Origin: an uncultured Ruminococcus sp.
Lineage (GTDB): Bacteria > Bacillota > Clostridia > Oscillospirales > CAG-272
DNA: 44,286 bases
Direction of reading: 5' to 3'
Assembly: GCA_902779285.1 (NCBI GenBank)
Contig: CACZAZ010000007.1
Coordinates: 1-44,286, forward strand
In this document: positions 32,754-40,786 of the stretch, in pieces
Layout of the letters: each line of letters starts with the position of its first letter
Position numbering within the stretch: the stretch's first letter is position 1
Made by a program: the position numbers and the translations under genes
The notes under the pieces: model-generated
The model's database searches: none
What the model saw: the letters and a program-made list of their open reading frames with translations, nothing else
What the model was told of the DNA's origin: nothing

Positions 32754-34163
32754 TCAGTTTCGACGAAGCCCCTTCGGGTATTGATTCTTGGCTGTTCCGC
32801 CCGTGATCTTCACGCCCCCGATCGGCACCCCCTCGCAGAGCACGGCGCCCCACCCGTCGGACGTATCGGGTGCGGGGATCACGTCGCCGTGCAGATAGGC
32901 GGCGAGCGCCGGGTCGCCCGGGGAAAAATCGAGTTTGCGTTGAAATTCCGTTCCGTAAGCCGAGAAGAAAGCGTGATGCGGGACGATCCGTCCCGAGCGG
33001 ATCTCCCCGACCGTCACGCCGTTCGCGTAGAGCAGGTTTTCGGGGAGCGGAAGGGGCGCGGGCGGGAGCGTGATCTTCCCCTTGAAAAGCGCCCCTCTGA
33101 CGGAGGGCAGCCGGGTCAGGGTCTCGCGGAAGAAGGCGTCGACGGTCTTTTCGTCGAAGGTCGGGCGTTTGACTTCCCCGCCGCGTTTTTTCGTTTTGGG
33201 CGCGGATCCCCCGATCGGAGCGGTCAGCCGGAACAGGGCGAAGAACTGTCCCTCCCCGCCGAAGCGCCCGCCCCCGGAGTGGGGATAATGCCGCCGCGTC
33301 GCGCCGGCGGGAACGCCGGTTTCTTCAAGCCCCGGGTCGGTGTAGGAGAGGACGGTCGGATCGGTCACGGGGACGAGCGAGAGCGCGGGATACTCGCGGA
33401 GCAGCCACGCGACCGTCTCCTCGTTTTCCTCGGGCGAATAAGTACAGGTCGAGTAGATCAGGACCCCGCCCGCCGTAAGAGACGGGAGCGCCGCCGAGAG
33501 GATCGACCGTTGCCGCTCGGCGCAGGAGGCGGGAGAGGCGGGCGTCCATTCGCCGATCGCCTCGGGCGTTTTGCGGAACATTCCCTCCCCCGAGCAGGGC
33601 GCGTCGACGAGAAGAACGTCGAAAAACCCCGGCGTATATTTCCCGAACGCGCGGGGCTCGGCGTTCGTCACGATCACCCGGCGAAGACCCAGCCGCTCGA
33701 CGTTCCCGGCGAGCACGGCGCAGCGCGACGGAATGATCTCGTTGGAAACGAGAAGCCCGTCTTCCCCGACCGCCGACGCGAGCTGAAAGGTCTTGCCCCC
33801 CGGCGCGGCGCAGAGATCGAGCGCACGGCACCCCCGCGGGATCAATCCCTCCGCGGCGGCAGCGGCGACCGGGAGCATCGCCGCCGGCTCCTGCAGATAG
33901 AACGCCCCGGCGTGGTGGAGCGGATGTCGCCCGACCCGCTCGTCGGTATCGAGAAAAAAGGCGTCGGGTATGCCCGGAACGGGACGGACCGGAAGACCGC
34001 CGAGGCGCGTTTTCCCCCCGACGGGATTCGCCCGGAGCCCCCGGACCGGCGGCGCGTCCATCGCGGAAAGAAAATCCCCGAGACTCTCCCCGAGGATCGT
34101 TTCCATACGCGAAAGGAACGCCTCGGGCAGTTCTCCGTTCTCGCTGATCCCGTTGCTTTTCAT
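32754..34163 (-). CDS. rsmF: RsmF/NOL1-type 16S rRNA m5C methyltransferase
   Basis: A 469-residue RNA (cytosine-C5)-methyltransferase. The SAM motif is LDLCAAPGGKTFQLAS, the two catalytic cysteines are in DAPCSGEGMFRK and IYSTCTYSPEENE, and the C-terminal about 150 residues match the PUA-like RNA-binding tail of RsmF. An N-terminal LPEAFLSRME element is typical. By family it would modify 16S rRNA, but the exact base is uncertain. The Met at 34163 has GGGAGG upstream; the open frame continues 34 codons but covers the promoter at 34191-34219 and the hairpin array. Confidence 0.93.
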   Translation of the reverse strand: MKSNGISENGELPEAFLSRMETILGESLGDFLSAMDAPPVRGLRANPVGGKTRLGGLPVRPVPGIPDAFFLDTDERVGRHPLHHAGAFYLQEPAAMLPVAAAAAEGLIPRGCRALDLCAAPGGKTFQLASAVGEDGLLVSNEIIPSRCAVLAGNVERLGLRRVIVTNAEPRAFGKYTPGFFDVLLVDAPCSGEGMFRKTPEAIGEWTPASPASCAERQRSILSAALPSLTAGGVLIYSTCTYSPEENEETVAWLLREYPALSLVPVTDPTVLSYTDPGLEETGVPAGATRRHYPHSGGGRFGGEGQFFALFRLTAPIGGSAPKTKKRGGEVKRPTFDEKTVDAFFRETLTRLPSVRGALFKGKITLPPAPLPLPENLLYANGVTVGEIRSGRIVPHHAFFSAYGTEFQRKLDFSPGDPALAAYLHGDVIPAPDTSDGWGAVLCEGVPIGGVKITGGTAKNQYPKGLRRN

Positions 34164-34190
34164 ACCGCACCTCCCGTTTTTACTCCCATC

Positions 34191-34219
34191 ATTATACCTC
34201 GCCCCGCAATGAAATTCAA
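34191..34219 (-). promoter_or_regulatory. promoter of the rRNA methyltransferase gene
   Basis: On the minus strand TTGAAT (34214-34219), 17 bases, TATAAT (34191-34196), 28 bases before the start codon. Confidence 0.85.
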
Positions 34220-34224
34220 TACCT

Positions 34225-34615
34225 TTCATGCCCGAAGGGCAATTCACGCGCGCAGCGCAATTCACGCGACCGAAGGGCGCATTTCACGCGAGCATAGCGA
34301 GCAATTCATTTTGCCTTCCCCTCGAGGGTTAGCGACACCAAAACTATCCGGCGGAGAGTTTTGGAGAAGCGGTGTCACCCAAAGAACCCGTTTGAAGAAG
34401 CGAACCTGCGAGCGACACGCAAGGTGGAATTAATGGGCGGGGTTACCCGAAAGAACACCTCATCTGTCACTCCGTGACATCTTCCCCTCAAGGGGAAGAC
34501 TTGGAGCGAAAGCGACGTGAGAAACGAATGAAATGACGGCAAGCCGTCATGAATTGCGGGCAAGCCCGCATGAATTGCAAACTCCGTTTGCGTGAATTGC
34601 CGCCTGCCGGCGGCA
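34225..34615. repeat. composite intergenic repeat region
   Basis: Two micro-hairpin arrays (34225-34315 and 34525-34615) of the AATTCA linker type, with units such as gcccgaagggc, gacggcaagccgtc and gcgggcaagcccgc, flank a central block. The block contains arms GACACC/GGTGTC around an AAACT/AGTTT inner stem (34336-34378), and at about 34458-34502 the sequence acctcatctgtcactccgtg followed by a TTCCCCT/AGGGGAA hairpin. That last element resembles a repeat I have often seen in gut Clostridia genomes. No gene is present. Confidence 0.7.
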
Positions 34616-35368
34616 TCACTTCCCCGCGCACCGTGCGCGGTACTGTGTGGGGGTGGCGCGAACGTGCTTTTTGAACAGCCGGGAAAAATAGTTGTAGTCC
34701 TCGTACCCCACCTTCAGGGCGACCTCCGGGAGCGTGAAATCGGTATAGACCAGAAGTTCCTTCGCTTTCCGCATCCGTTCCCCGATCACGAAATCCACGA
34801 TGGTCTGCCCCGTTCCCCGCTTGAACACGTTGTTGCAGTAGGACACGGAGAAATGGAACTGCTCCGCGATGCTCTCCAGCGTGACCCTGTCGGTATAGTG
34901 TTTCAGGAGATGATTCTTGATCTCGAGCGCCAGCGGGTGCATGTGCGCGTTGGAGACGGTGTCCCGGATCGTCAGGAGAAGCGCGCCGAGGAGATACCCG
35001 ATCTTATCGAAGGCGCCTTCGGTGTTCAGAAAGCCGTCGCACGCGTTGAGCAGCATCCTGATCTCCGCGGTCACGGCGTCGGTGGAGACGTTCGGGACCG
35101 ACGAAAGATTCATATCGGTCAGAAAGTTGAAGCTGACGTATTCCGCGACGGGCTCGGAGTCGAGGCGCTGCCGGTATTCCCCGGGACGGATCAGGAAAAA
35201 ATCCCCCGCCTTGAGTTCGACGTTTTCCAACGCGGCGCCGCTGCCCACGTAATAGAGGGTCCCGCCGAGAACGATGGTCAGGTCGTAATAACGGACCCTG
35301 CCCCTCCTCACGTGGCGCGGGTGAACGCCGAAATGATGGTTGTAATAGTGCAGTTTGATCGGATCCAT
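34616..35368 (-). CDS. AraC-family transcriptional regulator
   Basis: A 250-residue regulator with an N-terminal cupin-like sensing domain (about 1-140; KAGDFFLIRPGEYRQR is typical) and a C-terminal double helix-turn-helix (about 150-248; TLESIAEQFHFSVSYCNNVF and LPEVALKVGYEDYNYFSRLF, ending TPTQYR). This form usually responds to sugars. The Met at 35368 begins the conserved MDPIKLHYYNHHFGVHPRH; 16 more codons up to 35416 are open and neither start has a clear ribosome site. It is divergent from the EEP locus B genes and may control them; that is inference from position only. Confidence 0.88.
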   Translation of the reverse strand: MDPIKLHYYNHHFGVHPRHVRRGRVRYYDLTIVLGGTLYYVGSGAALENVELKAGDFFLIRPGEYRQRLDSEPVAEYVSFNFLTDMNLSSVPNVSTDAVTAEIRMLLNACDGFLNTEGAFDKIGYLLGALLLTIRDTVSNAHMHPLALEIKNHLLKHYTDRVTLESIAEQFHFSVSYCNNVFKRGTGQTIVDFVIGERMRKAKELLVYTDFTLPEVALKVGYEDYNYFSRLFKKHVRATPTQYRARCAGK

Positions 35369-35447
35369 AGTATCAGATCGTGCTAAAACCGTACAAAGGA
35401 AAAGCACATCCTCCATTGATAATATATCGTGCGCGGAGTATAATTAG

Positions 35448-35476
35448 ATTGTATCATATTTTGAGCATTTTGACAA
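35448..35476 (-). promoter_or_regulatory. promoter of the AraC-type regulator gene
   Basis: On the minus strand TTGTCA (35471-35476), 17 bases, TACAAT (35448-35453). The opposite strand of the -35 region also reads TTGACA, a possible but weak promoter towards locus B. Confidence 0.75.
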
Positions 35477-35622
35477 GACCGCAATCAAAATATGTAAAAA
35501 CGGCACAAAAGAAACAAAGTTCGGCGCACCGATTCTTCCGTCTCCCCGCACGGAAAATGCCGATCCCGCAAAATAACGAATAGTGAAGAATCAGCCGACG
35601 CAGCCGAAAGGAGGAACAAACC

Positions 35623-35913
35623 CTGAAACGCTTGCTTTTGGTCCTTGTGGCGCTTCTGCTCCTCACCGCGTCACTTGCGTCCTGTACGATCCGAAAGAGC
35701 GAAGGCACGGAAACGACCGCGACCGACGCGGCGGAGGCGACGACCGTACTGCCGCAGGAAGGCGAAGACGAAACCGACGCTCCCGCGAGCACGAAGAACG
35801 CCGAAACGACGCCCGCGGCGACCGAGGCGCCCGAAACCACCGCTCCCGAAACGACGGCTCCGGAAACGACGGATCCGGGGGACCCGGACGACGACTACAC
35901 CAAGAACTATTGA
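35623..35913 (+). CDS. small lipoprotein with Y-x-K-N-Y tail (locus B)
   Basis: A 96-residue lipoprotein: LKRLLLVLVALLLLTASLASC signal with the lipid Cys at 21, then a low-complexity Thr/Glu/Ala/Pro region and the ending DDDYTKNY. The start appears to be a CTG at 35623: AAAGGAGG lies eight bases upstream and the residues KRLL after it match the related protein at 40480, which has TTG at this position. A TTG three codons later is possible but badly spaced. It is 30 bases before the large EEP protein. The conserved tail shared with the other copy suggests a specific role; none is known to me. Confidence 0.75.
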   Translation: MKRLLLVLVALLLLTASLASCTIRKSEGTETTATDAAEATTVLPQEGEDETDAPASTKNAETTPAATEAPETTAPETTAPETTDPGDPDDDYTKNY

Positions 35914-35943
35914 GATCGAACGATCGAAAAAAGGAGAAACCTT

Positions 35944-38900
35944 ATGAAAAAGACAGCACGATTCCTCGGTCTGGCTTTGGTATGCCTGATGCTCCTGCCG
36001 CTGCTCTCGGCGCTCCCGGTCAAGGTCAAGGCGACCGAGCCGGTTGTTTACGAAGTAAGCAACTGCGCGGAACTGGTCGAAGCGTTGACCGCGCACAACG
36101 TCAGCAAAGACCCCACCGAAACCATCCGGCTCACGGACGATATCATCCTTGATCCCGCCTCGTATAATACCCTCGGAGATCGATACGTCTACGGTACTTT
36201 CGACGGTCAGAATCACACGATCTACAATATGACCAACGACGTCAAATCTCTCGTTTGGCCGTACGGCAACTCTCTGATCGAGAACTTTACCGTTTCGGGC
36301 AAGACCGCGCCTGACGGAGAGGATTTGGTCATTATCGAAAAAACCAGTATTTTCGGAGATCAACCGACGGCTGACGAGGTCAAAGAAGGAGAAACCTCCG
36401 TCATCCGGAACGTGATAAACGAGCGGTCTCTGACCAGCGGCGTCAATAACTACGGCGGTTTTTTCTTCCGTCAATTCACGATTGCCGGAACGATCCGGCT
36501 TGAAAACTGTACCAACAAGGCGAATTACAAGAGTACTGCCAACAGCAACTATAAACTCGCCGGCTTCATCGGTTATATGAACACCGGAACGGTGGAGTTC
36601 GTCAACTGTTCCAACGAAGGTGACATCTACAGTTCGCAGTCGGGCGGTTTCATCAGCGTCTACCGGAACGGCAATTCGACCATCCGGATGATCAACTGCA
36701 CCAACAGCGGCACCATCACCGGTCGGTATTCCTCCAACTGCTACGGCGTTGCGGGCGGCTTTATCGGCGGGCGCGATAACGCCGGGTCGATCGGTTACAA
36801 CGTCACGATCGAGATGACCAACTGCGTCAACACCGGCGACATTTTGATCGCCAGCAGCGGCAGTACCAAAACGAACGGCATCGGCGGTCTGATCGGTTGC
36901 GTGGGTGCTGCCGCATCCGGCAAAAACCTCTCGATCACACTCACCAAGTGCCGCGTCGAAAACTGCACGATCAGCGCGAACGGCGCCGACGTATACGCGG
37001 CTCCGCTGATCGGAAGATGCTCGCCCGGCAGCATTTCGACTTATAAGATCGATGCAACGTGCTGTTCCGTTTCCAACGTCGACGTGATCAGCGGAACGGC
37101 GCGCAAACTCATCGGAGTTGTAAGCGCTAACGACAGTACGAAACCCGTTGCGACCGCTTGCGAATTCACCAACGTCACCGAGAACGGCTCCGCCGTATGG
37201 AACGGGAACGCTTTGGATTCGGTGAAATGCGTGCTGATGACGCCCTACGCGGAGATCGCGGACGGCGAAGAACTTCTCGCAGTAGACTTCGACGCGGCGT
37301 ATATGGATCCCGGCTTCCTCATCACGGGCGATCAAGCCGACAACAACGACGATCTGGATATAGCCGTCACCGACGACGGAAACACGGTCACGTTTACGGC
37401 GATCAACGCGAACAACAAGCGCGGCATCTGGGGCTCGGCTCTCCCCGCTGCGACCTTCCCGCTTTCCGCCGGAACGAAATACACCGTCTATTTCACCCTG
37501 ACGATGGAAGCCGGGATGAAATGCGCCTTCTACCCCGACGGCATACAGGGGATCGCGATCATCCAGAACAGTACTTACACCAGGTATCAAAACTGGTCGT
37601 CTATGAGCGGCACCGAAGCCAACTGGGCGAACAAGACCGACTACGGCAGCGCACTCAAGGATTTCGCCGTCGAGATCGATTACGACACCGGAACGATCAC
37701 GCTCTACGGTCAGCATCGGAACGGGCTTTACGTCTATATCAACCAAGCCACCGGGCTGACCTTTGACAGCGACGTCCTGTACTGCGCGTTCTGGGCGGGC
37801 AACACCGCCGGCAAGACCGTCACCGTTTCGGACGTTTCGATCGAAAAGGGGGAAACCGTCCCGGTTCTGGACGCGAACGCGATCGGCTACACCGCTTATC
37901 AAGCGGCGCCGGAGAGTTCCCTGCTCCGCACCGTCAACTTTAAGCAGGACGGTTGGGATCCCGACTTTGCCGACTCCAACAACCTGGGCGCCGACGTCGA
38001 TATCTCAAACGACGGAACGGCGGTCACGTTCACGGTCCACTCTAACCACAACAAACGCGCCATGTGGGGCAACTATCTGGTCGATACGCTCCCGCTGTAC
38101 AGCGGAGGGTATAACAGCAGCGACGGCGTCAAGTACACCTTTGTTTACGACGTGACCTTCGGCAACGAAAACGTCGGCGTCGGTCTTCAGGTGGACGGGA
38201 ACATCGCGCTTGTGGTCGACGGCGCAGGAAAATCGTACTGGTACAGATGGAACGACAAGTATAACGCCTCGGGCGCCAATACGAACTGGCTCGACTTCAC
38301 CGACGTCCCCGCCGACGAAAAGCAGACCTTCGCCGTGACGATGGACTACAACACCCATACCTTTGAACTCTACGTGATGAGATCCAACGGCTCGTTTGCT
38401 TTCGTAAGATCTGTCACGAGAAACGTAGAGGATTGGAGCGGCTCCCGCGTCAGACCCCGGATCAACGTCAGAGCCATTACCGGAACGCCCGACGAGACCT
38501 ATACCGCCACCGTCTCGAACCTCAAGATCTACAAGGGGCTCACCCTCGCCGACCGCTACGTGCTCACGACCGCGGACGGCGCCGCGGTCCGTCTGAACAA
38601 TCCGACGGGGCTCCGCTTCACCGGCTTTATCGGAAAGAATCTGCTCGACGAACTGAAAGCCGAGTACGGCGCAGGGAACGTCAAGGTCGGTATGCTGATC
38701 ACCCCGACCGATTACCTGACCGCCAATTCGCTCGCCTTCACCAAAGAGGCGCTCGACGGATGCGGCTCGCTGCCCGCGGGCAAAAAGTACGTCAAGATCG
38801 ACGCGTCGACCATCCTTGAATCCGAGGACGGGAACGCCTACAAGATCAACTGCGTGCTGTCGAACGTGCTGGAAGACAACTACGCCCGCAAGTTCTCCGC

Positions 38901-39984
38901 CGTCACCTATATCGAGGTGAACGGTTCGACCTACTACTACGCCGACTATTCGGAGGAAAACAACGCCCGCTCGATCACCTACGTGGCGGAGGCGGCGCTG
39001 CTCGATCTCTCGGATACGCAGACCGGAGAATACCAATATGAGGTCGACGGCAAGTACAGCCCCTACACGGCGGCGCAGCGGACCACCCTCGCCGGATTCC
39101 GCGGCGCGGGCATCCTTACCGTAATGAGTTATAACGTCGAGGTTTACGACGACGACGACGGTTGGGACGGCAGAGACCCCGAAAAGGCGATCGAAACCAT
39201 GCTGGCATACTCCCCGGATATTCTGGGGCTTCAGGAAGTCAACCAGGTCGTTGAAAAGAACTGGCTCGGGGCCACGACCAGAAACGACGGCTGGGACGAT
39301 TATCTGCCCACCCTGACCGAACACGGTTACACCCGGCTAACGGGGAACTATACCGGCGCGTACAATTTCGAGAAGAACGAGATCTTCTACAAAACCGCCA
39401 AGTTCAACAAGCTCGCCGAGGGAACCAAGACCTTCAAACAGACGGCGATCGACCTCTCCGTCCCCAACGACGAGAACGCGGATCAGTCGCTCGACGGCTC
39501 GGAACGCATCTTCCACTACGCCGTTCTGCAGGAGATTTCGACCGGAAAGAAGGTCCTCGTCGTCAGCGCGCATCTGCACTACGGCGGGACCGGCTCGGGA
39601 CACGAAGAGGACGACAAGGTGCGCCGCTACGAGATCAGGACGCTGGTCGCGTGGCTGGAAACGATGAGGGCGACCTACCCCAACCAGATCGTGACGGGCG
39701 ATATGAACGCGCACTATCTGTCGGGGACGGGAAAATCCGCGATGGATATTTATAAGGACGCCGGTTTTTCGATCACCCGCGATACCGCCGCGATCAAGGG
39801 CGATACCGGCGGGACCCTCGCCAACAGCCGCAACACCCGCCCGGAATGGATCTTCGACTATATCCTGACCAAAGGCGACCTCTCCGCCCTGTCTTATACG
39901 GCGATCGACAACAAGATCGACAACGGCGGCACGACCTACCCGTCCGACCACATTCCGGTTATGGCGACGATCCTCTTCGACTGA
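35944..39984 (+). CDS. large secreted EEP-domain protein (locus B)
   Basis: A 1346-residue secreted protein. After the signal peptide (LGLALVCLMLLPLLSAL ... VKA) come a right-handed beta-helix-like region of GLUG-type repeats (about 35-435; FDGQNHTIYN, NCTNSGTI, GGFIGG), two laminin-G-like beta domains (about 440-655 and 660-865), a domain with LRFTGFIGKNLL and VKVGMLITPTDYL (about 870-1055) common in Clostridial surface proteins, and a C-terminal EEP domain (1058-1346). Catalytic motifs are MSYNVE (1061), LQEVN with E1098, GDMN with D1253, and SDH with D1335-H1336. No sorting signal or anchor was seen. AAAGGAG precedes the ATG. It is between the small lipoprotein and the short peptide. Confidence 0.92.
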   Translation: MKKTARFLGLALVCLMLLPLLSALPVKVKATEPVVYEVSNCAELVEALTAHNVSKDPTETIRLTDDIILDPASYNTLGDRYVYGTFDGQNHTIYNMTNDVKSLVWPYGNSLIENFTVSGKTAPDGEDLVIIEKTSIFGDQPTADEVKEGETSVIRNVINERSLTSGVNNYGGFFFRQFTIAGTIRLENCTNKANYKSTANSNYKLAGFIGYMNTGTVEFVNCSNEGDIYSSQSGGFISVYRNGNSTIRMINCTNSGTITGRYSSNCYGVAGGFIGGRDNAGSIGYNVTIEMTNCVNTGDILIASSGSTKTNGIGGLIGCVGAAASGKNLSITLTKCRVENCTISANGADVYAAPLIGRCSPGSISTYKIDATCCSVSNVDVISGTARKLIGVVSANDSTKPVATACEFTNVTENGSAVWNGNALDSVKCVLMTPYAEIADGEELLAVDFDAAYMDPGFLITGDQADNNDDLDIAVTDDGNTVTFTAINANNKRGIWGSALPAATFPLSAGTKYTVYFTLTMEAGMKCAFYPDGIQGIAIIQNSTYTRYQNWSSMSGTEANWANKTDYGSALKDFAVEIDYDTGTITLYGQHRNGLYVYINQATGLTFDSDVLYCAFWAGNTAGKTVTVSDVSIEKGETVPVLDANAIGYTAYQAAPESSLLRTVNFKQDGWDPDFADSNNLGADVDISNDGTAVTFTVHSNHNKRAMWGNYLVDTLPLYSGGYNSSDGVKYTFVYDVTFGNENVGVGLQVDGNIALVVDGAGKSYWYRWNDKYNASGANTNWLDFTDVPADEKQTFAVTMDYNTHTFELYVMRSNGSFAFVRSVTRNVEDWSGSRVRPRINVRAITGTPDETYTATVSNLKIYKGLTLADRYVLTTADGAAVRLNNPTGLRFTGFIGKNLLDELKAEYGAGNVKVGMLITPTDYLTANSLAFTKEALDGCGSLPAGKKYVKIDASTILESEDGNAYKINCVLSNVLEDNYARKFSAVTYIEVNGSTYYYADYSEENNARSITYVAEAALLDLSDTQTGEYQYEVDGKYSPYTAAQRTTLAGFRGAGILTVMSYNVEVYDDDDGWDGRDPEKAIETMLAYSPDILGLQEVNQVVEKNWLGATTRNDGWDDYLPTLTEHGYTRLTGNYTGAYNFEKNEIFYKTAKFNKLAEGTKTFKQTAIDLSVPNDENADQSLDGSERIFHYAVLQEISTGKKVLVVSAHLHYGGTGSGHEEDDKVRRYEIRTLVAWLETMRATYPNQIVTGDMNAHYLSGTGKSAMDIYKDAGFSITRDTAAIKGDTGGTLANSRNTRPEWIFDYILTKGDLSALSYTAIDNKIDNGGTTYPSDHIPVMATILFD

Positions 39985-40005
39985 CCCGCCGAAAGGAGAG
40001 AAGAA

Positions 40006-40293
40006 ATGAATAACGAGAAAAAAGAATACCTTGCGCCCGAGATCACGATCGTTTCCCTTGACGCGGGAGATATGCTCACCTCGTCCGGCGGTTACGACGG
40101 GACCGACAACTGGTCCGACGATATCTTCTCGGGACCGCACCTCGGAGTCGTATCGCACCCGCAGGGTATCTCGCGCCGCGCTAGCGTGGTTTTTTGCCGC
40201 TTTCAACATTTCAAATTTTGCAAAACGGAAAGAAAAGCAATCCGTCCGAAACGCCGCACCGGCAAGTATCAAAAAAGCCGTCGGCAAAAGTGA
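40006..40293 (+). CDS. short PEI-type peptide with an extended C-terminus (locus B)
   Basis: A 95-residue frame whose first about 40 residues (MNNEKKEYLAPEITIVSLD, then AGDMLTSSGG and an acidic part with NWSDDIFSG) match the 42-residue peptide at 28054. The remaining about 55 residues are strongly basic and unlike the front part. Inside that extension lies a terminator-like hairpin (40176-40189) with six T residues. The likely explanation is a lost stop codon after about residue 40, or a real C-terminal addition. GAAAGGAG precedes the ATG; it begins 21 bases after the EEP protein. Function is unknown. Confidence 0.65.
   Translation: MNNEKKEYLAPEITIVSLDAGDMLTSSGGYDGTDNWSDDIFSGPHLGVVSHPQGISRRASVVFCRFQHFKFCKTERKAIRPKRRTGKYQKSRRQK
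40176..40195 (+). terminator. terminator-like hairpin inside the extended peptide frame
   Basis: Arms CCGCGC and GCGTGG (one G-T pair) followed by six T residues. It would end the locus B transcript, supporting the view that the peptide originally stopped upstream. Confidence 0.6.
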
Positions 40294-40416
40294 TTTCGGC
40301 GCTTTTTTGCAGGTCGGCGGAAAGGACCCGCCGCGGCCCGCCCCGTCTTTTTGAACAGTTTCGGGGAGGGCGTTTTTGGTCATCCTGCTATAATCGATTT
40401 GCGGGGGCTTTTTCGG

Positions 40417-40445
40417 TTGAAAATGCCGATAATCTCTGCTATAAT
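40417..40445 (+). promoter_or_regulatory. promoter of EEP locus C
   Basis: TTGAAA at 40417, 17-base spacer, TATAAT at 40440 preceded by TGC (extended -10). A second TGCTATAAT at 40386-40394 has no good -35. Transcription would start near 40452. Confidence 0.85.
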
Positions 40446-40479
40446 TGAAGAAATGAAACCGAAGAAAGGGGATGACGGT

Positions 40480-40719
40480 TTGAAGCGGCTGCTTGCGTTT
40501 TCTCTTATGCTCTTTCTTTTGATTGCGGCGCTCTCGTCCTGCGCCGTGACCTTCTCGGGCAGCTCGGCAACGAACGCTCCGCCGACCGACGCCGCCGGCA
40601 CGACCTCCGTTACGGAGGATTCGACCGACCCGGGATCGGAGCCGCCCGAAACGACGGTCGCCCCCGAAACCGCCCCCTCCCCCGCCGAAACGGGCGACGG
40701 GTACTCGAAGAACTACTGA
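40480..40719 (+). CDS. small lipoprotein with Y-x-K-N-Y tail (locus C)
   Basis: A 79-residue lipoprotein: KRLLAFSLMLFLLIAAL then lipobox LSSC, a Thr/Pro/Glu-rich body, and the ending GDGYSKNY. Start is TTG at 40480, eight bases after AAAGGGG; an ATG at 40453 would lie at the transcription start and lacks a ribosome site. It corresponds to the protein at 35623 in position (directly before a large EEP protein), signal peptide, composition and tail. Confidence 0.78.
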   Translation: MKRLLAFSLMLFLLIAALSSCAVTFSGSSATNAPPTDAAGTTSVTEDSTDPGSEPPETTVAPETAPSPAETGDGYSKNY

Positions 40720-40786
40720 CCCCGCGCGAAAAACCGAAAACAGAAGAATTCCAAATCAAAACCCCTTATCAAGAAAGGAGAAATCA

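Noticed and set aside
35671..37902. 743-codon antisense frame opposite locus B
   Set aside because: It is low-complexity, Val/Asp/Arg-rich, overlaps three well-supported plus-strand features, and has no start signals.
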